Translations under genes and position numbers: made by a program | Assembly: GCA_022496805.1 (NCBI GenBank) | Contig: CM040094.1 | Coordinates: forward strand, 9,633,501-9,697,500 | DNA: 64,000 nucleotides | Origin: Pohlia nutans | Lineage: Eukaryota; Streptophyta; Bryopsida; Bryales; Mniaceae | Direction: 5' to 3' | The notes under the pieces: model-generated | The model's input: only the letters and a program-made list of their open reading frames with translations | Databases searched by the model: none | Told to the model about the DNA's origin: nothing | In this document: positions 46,545 through 56,431 of the stretch, piece by piece | Layout: every line of letters begins with the position of its first letter | How positions within the stretch are numbered: position 1 is the stretch's first letter

Positions 46545-49070
46545 ATGTCTGTGTTTGCACCTCCCCAATTGACAGGATTCTCGCGATGCGTGGCCCCCCG
46601 TTCTAGCCACAACTGGTCACAGCTTTGCGCGCTTCGACCCCAGCCATGGCGATCGCAGTCGCTCCGGAACAGAACGATCATCAAGCGGATCGTTGCAGCA
46701 GCATCGAGTGACAAGCATGAATCGAACAACAAGAGGATCGAGCATCATGCGTCGATATTGGGGAAGGAGGTGTCGAAGGAGCAATTGGGCGTGGGCGCCA
46801 CAGCAATGGCCACCATTCTGTTCTCCGTCACCAACCGGGTGATGTACAAGATGGCGCTGGTGCCGTTGAAGGATTACCCGTTTTTCCTCGCGCAGGCGCT
46901 CACGTTCGGCTACGTGGTCGTGTACGGCGCGTTTCTGGCGGTGCGGTACCGGCAGGGCATTGTGACGAGGGAGATGCTGGAGCTGCCGAAGATGCCGTTC
47001 GTGGCGCTCGGGGGCTTGGAAGCGCTGGGGCTTGCTGCGGGTATGGCTGCTGTGGCTAATTTGCCGGGTGCCAGTATTCCTCTCTTGACTCAGGTTTGTG
47101 AGGAAACCCTAATCTGATTCAAGTGCGGTTTTGCTTACGATCGTTGCGACGTTCTTCTTTGAAATTCTGTTTTTCTTCAGATGAATTTTTTTTGATGTAC
47201 ACTCTAGGGAAAAAAAGGGAATGCTCTGACACAGGGAACCTTGACCGATTCACTGCCAAGTAAATATTACTGCCAAACTGTAGATTATAGCAAGTTTTGC
47301 AAGTGGTTGTTCAATTTAGCAAGTGTTCACCAAGAATTCACCATCATTCTTGTACCATTTACTACCTGGTGAATGTGCCAAGGTGCCCTGTGTGATGAGC
47401 TAGAACTTGAAATTTGTTGAAAAAATGACGTTCAATTCATTGGTGAGCTAGAAAACTTTCTAAAGGACCAAGGATTCATGGTTTAATAATGACAAATTCC
47501 ATTGCTCACATTGCGAGAAGTAGAATTCAGATGAGACCAAATTTTATATCACCGGAATCACGGAAGAACATTGTGTTTATTGGTCAAGAAACAAAGGAAA
47601 GTCCACAAATGACCTAACCAAAACTGCTAAGATTTTAAAAAAACAACATGATGCCAATTTGGGCTTCTCGGTCCTTCACGGGTTAACCCATAACCTTGAT
47701 CTCCCGAACGATGTGGTACTTAAATGTGGCTTTAGAAAAAAGCTTTGTAGAGTTGGTCCATTCAGTTCCAAGCAGTATTATTCATTAAATGGTTTTTGAT
47801 CTTTAAGTGTGCGGGAAACCACCGTATAGGACACATAGGCTGGCACAAATAGGGTGGGTTACCTTAATGGCAACTCAGACTAGGTGTAAATTGGTGGACT
47901 GGTGAGAAATTCTTAATAAAATTGTGGAAATGGTGAGAAGCTTTGGTAGATTGTCACTGTCCAATAATCCCACTATCGACATGAATTGTCAAGCTGAGTT
48001 CTTGGCTCTAGTCATCATCACATGGGTGCCCTACACTATCTACCAAGTTAAGAGATGGAAATCAAGCTTAACTCACTTCAAAAGTTGCTCCAATTGTCCT
48101 TGCTGTAGTTGGCCATCATTTTGGTAGGAAAAACAGAGCTAACTTACCAGTGATGTTAGTATCCCTATTCCAAGCCTGTTATACCAATCTAGACCTAATT
48201 TTTTTTCAGACAAGAAGCAAGATACTAACCTCAAACGCTCTGGGTGGCAAAAAGTCTTGAACCCAAGTCAAATCAGGACCTCAAGTTTTAGCAAGAAATT
48301 TGCGGATACCGAAATTTCAATTTGGAATCATAGCAAGTTCTGATGTTGTGAAAAATGGAGCCTTTTTGCAGACATTCATGGTATGGCAACTGCTCCTGTT
48401 GACGACGATACTGAAGAGGAAATACACAATGGGACAAATCTTTGGATGCATTCTAGTGATAGCAGGAGTAGTAGTAGTGGTATCCAGCGGCTCCGGAGGC
48501 GACGTAACGTCGCTGGGAGAATCCGGGCTCTTCTGGCCGCTCGTCATGATCGGCTCCACAGCCTTCTCAGCAAGCGCATCGATCATCAAAGAGTTCGTGT
48601 TCCGCGACTCCGCGACGCGCCTCAAAGGGGGCGGCTCAGTGGACATTTTCGTTGTCAACACGTTCGGATCGACAGCGCAGGCGCTTTTCGTGCTCCTCTT
48701 ACTCCCACTCCTGTCCAGCTTGAAGGGCATTTCGTTCCAGCAACTGCCGAAGTATTTCCGGGAGGGCGCGAGCCGCTTCGTCACCGCCGAGGGGGCTCCC
48801 CTGGTTCCTCTCATTTTTGTCGCGATGAACCTGGCCTACAACATCTCCAGCCTCAGTTTGTTGAAGCAATCTTCGGCCGTTGTTACTTCTCTTTCTACGA
48901 CGCTCGCGGTGCCGCTTTCCATCTGGGCTTTCACTTTCAACTTGCCGTTGCTTGGAACTCCTTCCAGTTTGCCTCCAGGTCTGTTTCTCGGCGCCGGAAT
49001 TCTTGTCGCTGGACTCGCTTTCTACAATTTCTCGGGAGAGAAACAACAGGAAGAATCAGTGAAGGATTGA
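46545..49070 (+). CDS. CRT-like plastid transporter, copy A (CLT family)
   Basis: Two exons, 46545-47093 and 48372-49070, join in phase 0 (LLTQ|TFMVWQ) to give 415 aa. Residues 1 to about 60 are Ser/Arg-rich like a chloroplast transit peptide. About ten hydrophobic helices follow, with SVTNRVMYKMALVPLKDYPF, GASIPLLTQ, GCILVIAGVVVVVSSGSGG, EFVFRDSATRLKGGGSVDIF and AMNLAYNISSLSLLKQSSAV, the pattern of plant CLT proteins (relatives of the Plasmodium chloroquine-resistance transporter, drug/metabolite superfamily). Arabidopsis CLTs move glutathione and gamma-glutamylcysteine across the plastid envelope; the same role is inferred. The start was chosen because homology with copy B begins there; an ATG one codon upstream and an open frame back to 46353 exist. 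The intron (47094-48371) holds two MITEs. Arabidopsis CLT genes have more introns than this. Confidence 0.9.
47230..47392. mobile_element. CACTA-like MITE in CLT-A intron, 163 bp
   Basis: Inverted ends CACAGGGAACCTTG and CAAGGTGCCCTGTG. TGA flanks it on both sides (47227-47229 and 47393-47395), while the CLT-B intron has a single TGA at the matching place (CACTGATGAGCT). A 3-bp duplication and CAC... ends fit CACTA elements. Related to 8131-8284. Confidence 0.85.
47458..47686 (-). mobile_element. TTAA-type element in CLT-A intron
   Basis: The right end GGTCCTTCACGGGTTAA matches the termini of the 13263-13475 family; the left starts AAAGGACCAAGGATTCATGG but has lost its TTAA. Internal phrases match the LINE-bearing copy at 4240-5167. 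The CLT-B intron has the same left end, with TTAA retained, at 52306. Confidence 0.75.
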
Positions 49071-49532
49071 TTCACTTTTGTTACTCTCATTGACCAGTCG
49101 AGATTGTTCTCTTTGTACATATGTTTGTACGATATATTTTATGAATTTTTGTTGAATTGGAACGAAGTGTGGTGCCCGCTCTAGTCATGATGAGAGTGCC
49201 AGAATTTGAGAGTGCCAGAATTTTTGCAACTTTTCCCTTTTTCTTCTTAAAGTTAGTAATTCCTATGTGCACAGAAAGAATTGAAGGATTGATCATGTGG
49301 CTCTGATTGGAATTCCATTTTGGTTACTCTCCTTGATCAGTCAAGATTGTTCTCATTGTAAAGTAGGAGCACCTAATTCCGACAGTTTACCGACAGTTTA
49401 TCCAATGCTGATAATTTCTAGACACGGCATTCATTTTTGAATGCAAATCTATGCACATCATTGAGCCTTTATTGTTTGTTGATAAAAATAACAAGTTATC
49501 TATGGTCTACCTAAATTTACGTTCTAGAACAA

Positions 49533-49864
49533 GGGTTGTCACACATCCTACGAGAATGGAACCCTCCAAAGAATGAGAGAAAAGAGGAACTAATAGGACA
49601 CCTTCTTCATGAAGAAAGTGTGACACCCCTTTTGTGGTTTGTGGGGATTGAGAATGGAGAATGGCTCGGTTGTCAGTTGGTCACTCATCCTCCGAGCATG
49701 GGCCATTGTCCATTCTCCATTCTTCAGGCCCATTCTTCACCCTTGGAGGAGAAGAATGAAATTTCTCAATCTTCAGAGAATGGGACCTCCACCATTCAAG
49801 GAGAGCGTGCCACATCCTCATTCTCTGAAGATTGAGAATGGAGTGGAGGATGTGTGACAACCTC
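49533..49864. mobile_element. Inverted-repeat MITE (GTTGTCACACATCC ends), about 332 bp
   Basis: Ends GGGTTGTCACACATCCT and AGGATGTGTGACAACCTC are inverted complements, and inner copies of TTCTCAATCTTCAGAGAATG and its complement give further pairing. A similar right end (GATGTGTGACAACCCTTAA) appears alone near 3857. Target duplication not clear. The 99-aa frame inside is not considered coding. Confidence 0.6.
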
Positions 49865-50182
49865 TAATGACTACCGTGTGTAGAAATTATTGGGATTGGG
49901 TACATTGTTGGAATTGGGTAGTCCTACCTTACATATGTTTGTACAATATGTTTTGTGAAACGGGAAGAAGTGTCGTGCCCCCGCTCGAGTCATGATCTTG
50001 AGATTTCTTAAGCTTTTGAAATTTTTGAATAAAATTCTTGCAACTTTTCCCTTTTACATGTTATAGTTAGTTGTTCCTAATATGTGCACAACTTAAAGTG
50101 CACTTGGAAGCCAATAGTTGAATGTAGTAGTTTCCAAAAGAATTGAAGGATTTATTATGCGTCTCTGGAGAATTGTATTTTA

Positions 50183-50544
50183 GGCCGCTTCACACTATGG
50201 CCGTCCAAGTCGAGAGGCCGTGGGATTGAGAGTCCAAACTTTGTTGAGAGTCCAAAGAAATCTACTGAAAATAGGCATAAAATCTAGTTTTCATTTTTTA
50301 TGAAAAGAAATCGACGGCCTCTCGACCATGGTGACGGGTCTTGCAAAATGTAGGACCCAAACTTCCTCTCGAGAGGCCGTCACCTTGGTCAAAAAGTGTT
50401 GCCAAATAAGCATTTTGAAGGTCCACGGCCTTTGGACTTTGGCCTCTAGTGTGAAGGGTCGAGAGGCCGAAACCATGGTTTCTTGCAATTTGATTGGTGG
50501 AAACCAACGGCCTCTCGACCTTTGGCCATAGTGTGAAGTGGCCC
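50183..50544. mobile_element. PIF/Harbinger (Tourist)-like MITE, 362 bp
   Basis: Ends GGCCGCTTCACACTATGGCC and GGCCATAGTGTGAAGTGGCCC, flanked by TTA (50180-50182 and 50545-50547). GAGAGGCCGT and its complement are repeated several times inside, making a multi-stem foldback. Confidence 0.8.
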
Positions 50545-51550
50545 TTAGTACTCTCATTGACCAACCAAACTTGGTCAAATTGTATATTTTTTGATTCTAA
50601 ATAGAATGATATCTTTATTATTTTCGGATTTTATGAAATTAAACATTTATTGTTGAAATGGAAAGAAGTGTCTAGCCCATTCTAGTCATGATCTTGAGAT
50701 TTTTCATTACTCTCATTGATTAGCCAAACTTGGGCAAGATTGTTCTCATTGTATTGTACATTGTTTGATTTTGAATAGAATGATGATTTTATGAAATTAA
50801 ACGTTTGTTGTTGAAACCAAAAAAGGTGTCTTACCCATTCTAGTCATGATCTTGACATTGCCACAAGCTTTTGAAATTTTGGACAAATTTTTTGCAACTT
50901 TTACCTTTTACATCTTGTACTTAGTTGTTCCTATGTGCACAAACTGAAACTAGAAACTGCATTTTGGAACCTAACAGTTGATTGTAGTAGTTTCCAAAAT
51001 ATATTTTTATTGTTTGAAAATATAATATAGTATTTTTTTTGGCACTGTAGCAGTGCTCCATGCATGCAATGGAAGGTGGTCCCTCCAGATTTAAACCACT
51101 CTGACTATGCCATGACATTGGAGTCTGGCTCCAAGAAGCCACAAAAACTAGCCCTACACTCAAGCAATACCGAACCTCCAAAAAGTGAAGAGTGACTGAT
51201 CTTCCATGTTACATGCAACCAATTCCAGTAAAGGACCAATAGAGTGTTGTAGCTATTTCTTTGGATTGCCAGTGGTCGCAATGAAACCTGCCACCACAAA
51301 AGTTGCCATTTCCCTCAACCAATTCTCTTCTGCCAATTGTCTTCTTCCACCTCACTCTCACTCCTTCAACATGCCCTCTCTCTCACTCCGATTCCTGCAT
51401 CTCCTTCGCTCTCCCACATCACTCACCCAGCTCGCAATTCCACGAGGCAGTTTGCAATTCACACACTCAGCTAACCAACGATTCATCACTGCTCCAACAC
51501 TGCATTGCACACCACCATTCCAACCTGGCGCAACTTTGCCGCAATTCACG

Positions 51551-53967
51551 ATGTCTGTGTTTGCGCTTCCACAAGTGACAGGATTCTCACGATGCGTGGC
51601 CCATTCTAGCCACTGGTCACAACTTTACGCGCTTCGACCACAGCCGTGGCAATCTCAAGCGCTCCAGAACAGAACGAACATCAAGCGGATCGTTGCCGCA
51701 TCGAGTGACAAGCATGAAACGAACGACAAGAGGATTGTTGCGGATGCGGATCATGTGTCGATACTGGGGAAGGAGGTGCCGAAGGAGCAATTGGGCGTGG
51801 GCGCCACAGCAACAGCCACCATTCTGTTCTCCGTCACCAACCGGGTGATGTACAAGTTGGCGCTGGTGCCGTTGAAGGATTACCCGTTTTTCCTCGCGCA
51901 GGCGCTGACGTTCGGCTACGTGGTCGTGTACGGCGCGTTTCTGGCGGTGCGGTATCGGCAGGGCATTGTGACGAGGGAGATGCTGGAGTTGCCGAAGATG
52001 CCGTTCGTGGCGCTCGGGGGCTTGGAAGCGCTGGGGCTTGCTGCGGGTATGGCTGCTGCGGCGAATTTGCCGGGTGCGAGTATTCCTATCTTGACTCAGG
52101 TTTGTGAGGAAACCCTAATCTGATTCAACTGCGTTTTTGCTTACAAATCGTTGCGATGTTCTTCTTTGAAACTCCGTTTTCTTCAGATGAAAATTCTGTG
52201 ATGTACATTCTAGAAAAAAAACAGGGAATGCACTGATGAGCTAGAACTTGAGAATTTGTAGAAAAACTGACGTTCAATTCACTGGTGAGCTAGAAAGCTT
52301 TCTTCTTAACTCGTAAAGAACCAAGGATTCATGGTTAAAATGACAAGTTTAACCTGTAAACGTACCAACCCTTTGAACAAAATTAATGCTAGCCTCAAAT
52401 CTAGTTCAAATGTTCATGAGCTATACACGAGAGGACCATAAAATCTATTGAGAGGACCATTGCAAGCATAAAATCTATTCAACAAATTTGACAGAGATAG
52501 ATAAAAACTCCGGTCCTGAAATGGGGCCGACATGAATGAAGTGTCTGTTCGCGATGACAATGACCTGGTGAATGAAGTGTCCACCGAACAAAAGGCCATT
52601 GGAACACAACTACTCAGCCCTATCGGGAATAGACACTCTAGTGACCAATAACCAAAAGAAGTAGCCGATATCAAAGTAACCATGAGCTCATAGTTTGGAT
52701 AGTTTGTTTTGGTATACCACTAAATTTGACATACTTGTAGTTGGAGGCCTCTCCAATATTATCAACCGCTCTCCATGACAAGAGATTTATTGTACTTGGT
52801 AGAGAATTTAATAACCTTACAAAGGTGGCTTGGATGAAAGTCATCTGAGGTTGTATGAGAAAGTTGCAAGGTTTTGAATCTGTTCGTATCTAGTTTCATG
52901 AATCTATCCAACTTTAGACATGAGCTCCAAGTTACCATAGCCAACTATTGCAATCAAACCAATCACCTAAAATTATATCTCAAGTTCACCACATGCCTTG
53001 CCACTATCTCAAAATGGATGTGGGCTATCGCCTCCAAGCCTTGGCTCTATGTGAACTCATCTTAGTCTTAGTTTTGCCTCTTTTGTGACGGCAAAACTAG
53101 TTCACACTCCTTTCTATTTTAGATTCTTTGGAAACCATGCTAGTCTGCTTGGCTACTTTAGTTACGGGTCAGACTCACCTCACCTAACATGTATTCTCTC
53201 TTCTTTTCAGTTAACTCTAATATTTCAGTTTGGGATTATAGCAAGTTATGAAAAATGGAGCCTTTTTGTTGCAGACATACTTGGTATGGCAACTCCTCCT
53301 GTCAACAACAATACTGAAGAAGAAATACACAATGGGACAAATCATTGGATGCATTCTAGTGACAGCAGGAGTAGTAGTGGTGGTCTCCAGCGGCTCCGGA
53401 GGCGACGTAAAGTCGCTGGGAGAATCCGGGCTCTTCTGGCCGCTCGTCATGATCGGCTCCACAGCGTTCTCAGCAGGCGCATCAATCATCAAGGAATTCG
53501 TGTTCCGCGACTCCGCGACGCGCCTCAAGGGAGGCTCAGTGGACATTTTCGTCGTCAACACGTTCGGATCGACAGCGCAGGCGCTTTTCGTGCTCCTCTT
53601 GCTCCCGCTCCTGTCCAGCTTGAAAGGCATTCCGTTCCAGCAACTGCCGAGTTACTTCCGGGAGGGCGCCAATTGCTTCTTCAGCGCCGAGGGGGCTCCC
53701 CTCGTGCCTTTCATTTACGTGGCCATGAACCTCGCCTTCAACATCTCCAGCCTCAGTTTGTTGAAGCAATCTTCCGCCGTTGTTTCTTCTCTTTCCACGA
53801 CGCTCGCGGTGCCGCTGTCCATCTGGGCTTTCACTTTCAATTTGCCGTTGCTTGGAACTCCTTCCAGTTTGCCTCCAGGTCTGTTTCTCGGCGCCGGAAT
53901 TCTTGTCGCTGGACTGGCTTTCTACAATTTCTCGGGAGAGAAGCAACAGAAAGAACTGAAGGATTGA
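51551..53967 (+). CDS. CRT-like plastid transporter, copy B (CLT family)
   Basis: Exons 51551-52099 and 53275-53967 join in phase 0 (ILTQ|TYLVWQ) to give 413 aa. The mature part is about 90% or more identical by eye to copy A; differences include GGS for GGGS and a C-terminus EKQQKELKD. The ATG used is the one where similarity to copy A starts; an upstream in-frame ATG at 51281 would add 90 Ser/Pro/His-rich residues, which could be an alternative longer transit peptide. Predicted plastid-envelope thiol transporter, by family. The intron (52100-53274) carries a broken TTAA element holding a LINE fragment. The 5' exon is GC-rich at the third codon position compared with the AT-rich introns. Confidence 0.9.
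52349..52885 (+). mobile_element. TTAA-type element in CLT-B intron, interrupted and right-truncated
   Basis: The left end TTAACCTGTAAACGTACCAACC matches the 58475-58804 family; segments 52349-52493 and 52722-52885 follow that family in order (CCATTGCAAGCATAAAATCTA; GGAGGCCTCTCCAATATTATC; GGTTGTATGAGAAAGTTGCAA). The interval is a LINE fragment. The right terminus is lost after CTGTTCGTA. It lies within a copy of the other TTAA family whose left end is at 52306. Confidence 0.85.
52494..52721 (-). mobile_element. 5'-truncated LINE end, 228 bp
   Basis: Flanked by AAATTTGACA on both sides (52484-52493 and 52722-52731); the intact relative at 58475-58804 has it once (AAATTTGACATACTTG). The sequence is the LINE 3' end: GAGATAGATAAAAACTCCGG, then TGAATGAAGTGTCTGTTCG, and AGACACTCTAGTGACCA. 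Confidence 0.9.
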
Positions 53968-55456
53968 TTCATTAGAATTTCATTTTTGTTAAGATTGTTC
54001 TCTTTGTACAGATGTTTGTACGATATATTTTATGAATTTGTTGTTGAATTGGAAAGAAGTGTCGTGCCCATTGGGGGTAAAATTCTTGCAGCTTTTCCCT
54101 TAGTTTTACATCTTATAGTTTGTTGTTCGTTGGAGTTTTGGTAAAGAATAACCCTCATCATTCAATCTTTCTTACATGATTATCATTTGGAAGCGTCTTA
54201 TTAACGTGTCATATTGGTCAGCATGTAGATAACGTCTAGGTGCTTTGTTGGAATTAAATTATTCATGTGGTAATTAAGTTACTCATGAGGGAACTGATAG
54301 ACCGGGTCTATGCCTAAGTTACTCATATGGTAATTAAGTTACTTATGAGGGAACTGATAGATCAAGAGTCTATGACTCCAAGTTAGTTAGAACACCAAAG
54401 TAACAATCAAGTTAGTCTGTACATATTTTAAGTATGTAAACAGAGGGTACTAGGACTATAAGTGTGGCTTGGTGGGTGAAGGAGATACAATTGTATATTG
54501 TACAAGATCTCACTTCTATGGTTGGGTGGTAAGTCACATAATAAACATTGTTTACCTTTTGTGCATATTATTTATCTTTCTTAATTTAACATGCTTTACC
54601 TTATTTAAGTTGTTAAGGTTCTTAAACAAATTGTTTTCTTCATACCCCTTGCGGATATAAGATTTATATCTATTTACCCACTACATATGGAAATATTCTT
54701 CCATATATTGATACAAGAACACGAAAACATTGTTGATTGAGAAAAGAGATATGAGTCATCTCAAGACTTCAAGAGCAATGATTATATCTGGCGAGTAATG
54801 TTTAATACAAGATTACCAAAAAAAATCTAACTGCTTTGTTGCTCAATTGTTCGCGGTAATCCTATGCAAATACTAGTCATTTATTCTATAATCAAATAGC
54901 ACATATGTAAAGATTCTATGGCTGCTTAACATAAATTTTTATTTACCCTCTATGAGAACATGAAGGAAGAGCCGAATGTAGAAGTGAAGCTTTTATTGCA
55001 AAATAAAATTTGGCTTGACAACAAAAAATCTTGATCCTCACAATATTGCTTTTTCTTCCCATCGCAATACAAACTTATAATAAACCCTTACACAGAAATC
55101 AATATTTAGTGACCAAACCAATCACATCACTAAAGAGTAAACAAAACCCGCATGTTCAACATACTCCCTCTATTTGGAAATAATTGACTTAGTAATTGTC
55201 CTATGTTTGATACTCCAAATGTAGGACCTGTCCACTTTAAACAAGACAAACGATGAGAGTGACACAAAAACTATATACTACTATTGAAGATATATCATTT
55301 TTTGACAAAAAGTGCATTAAGTAGGAAAAATTCCAAAAATTGATACACTTGTTTTCAGACAGAGGGAATATTTGAAAAAGCGCCTAGTCAGGAAAAAAAT
55401 TCTTTAATATTTACCCCAAATTTACTTTTATGACTTTTTTATTGCCCAGCCATATA
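53968..55456. other. CLT-B 3' flank and intergenic DNA
   Basis: 53968-54120 repeats the CLT-A 3' flank. At 54240-54370 a unit of about 67 bp (GTAATTAAGTTACTCATGAGG then GAACTGATAGA) is duplicated in tandem. The rest is AT-rich with no gene seen. Confidence 0.5.
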
Positions 55457-56130
55457 TTCCCTCCGTCCCAAAGTTATTGACATGTTCGAAAGTCATGTTT
55501 GAAAGTGCTTTTTTAAGTAGGTCATATTGTAAGAAACATGATTAAAAAAAGTTCCAAATTATGTCACTAGAATGATTGAAGAACATTGCATGTGTTCATT
55601 GCAATCTAAGGTAGACGACCTGTTTCCAATCAGGCCCCCAATCACGCAATATAGGGCAACCTATTTCCGTGAAGCAGCCTGCATTATTTTTGAGTTCATT
55701 CGTAAACGGTGATGGAAACATGTTTCTTCTTAATATAGAATGGTTGGCGCCAAGAATAGAAATTTGTTACCAAGTTAGTATGATATCATGTGTTCTTGAA
55801 ATTTAGTTTTACAGTTCTTGGAAATAGATCAGCCTATATTGCGAGAACGGGTTGGAGAGAATCTTCACTTTGAAAATTTGTAGTAAATTCAATATTGCCC
55901 GAAAATTTGTTCAAAAATATGTGACCTTCTTCAAATCTATTTCCCTACATTGCAAAATTATTTGCCTATTCGTTACTCCACCGGAAGTATGCTGAATTGC
56001 TTAAGGTGATCGGAAACAGGTCGTCTACCTTAAATAAAATTAGCCACAAGGAAGTATTTTTTTGACCTACTTTAAAAAGCACTTTCAAACATGACTTTCA
56101 AACATGACAATAACTTTGGGACGGAGGGAG
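55457..56130 (-). mobile_element. Stowaway MITE carrying a nested MITE
   Basis: Ends TTCCCTCCGTCCCAAAG and CTTTGGGACGGAGGGAG, flanked by TA (55455-55456, 56131-56132). Without the nested element (55609-56030 plus one TA) it is about 250 bp and matches, in reverse, the 248-bp epsin copy. Confidence 0.92.
55609..56030 (+). mobile_element. AGGTAGACGACC MITE nested in Stowaway, 422 bp
   Basis: TA lies on both sides (55607-55608 and 56031-56032). The epsin Stowaway copy, read in reverse, shows the empty site ATTGCAACCTAAATAAAATTAG, whereas here the sequence is ATTGCAATC-TA-[element]-TA-AATAAAATTAG. This demonstrates TA duplication and shows the element moved after the Stowaway burst. Confidence 0.93.
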
Positions 56131-56431
56131 TAACTTCTAAGAATGAATCGTTTTTTGGTCTTTCCCTTTGTGGGAGTCCCGGCATCTGGATGATAAGCGA
56201 GAAGGATGAATATCTATCCATCCAAGGATACTCACATTCATCCATCCCTGGATAGTAATATTCATTCATCCGAGGATAATACTCTTCATCCATCCAAGTC
56301 TCCAGCCCCGGATTTGCTGTGACTCATCTCCAGTTGCGGGTGAGACCTTCTTCACAGACGGATTTCCTCGATATTTATTGATCACGGTTGCTGCTGTCGT
56401 AGAAGAAATTATTTAGGGTTTAGCAGCAAAG

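Larger units (their letters stand above)
49071..51550. repeat. Inter-CLT spacer with repeated 3'-flank segments
   Basis: The CLT-A 3' flank (TTACTCTCATTGACCAGTCG, GATTGTTCTCTTTGTACA, TTTGTACGATATATTTTATG, GAAGTGTSRTGCCC, TTTTGCAACTTTTCCCTTTT) recurs wholly or partly near 49310, 49920, 50550, 50700 and 50830, and again after CLT-B. These look like remains of serial local duplications. Two MITEs (49533-49864, 50183-50544) lie among them. No coding copy of the transporter is seen here. Sequence 51206-51550 is open in frame with CLT-B but shows no homology to copy A. Confidence 0.65.

Noticed and set aside
48383..49093. 236-aa frame overlapping CLT-A exon 2 (and its CLT-B partner near 53290)
   Set aside because: Arg-rich alternate frame of a GC-rich exon; the transporter frame has clear family motifs.
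49536..49835. 99-aa frame
   Set aside because: Lies entirely in an inverted-repeat MITE and mirrors its palindromic sequence.
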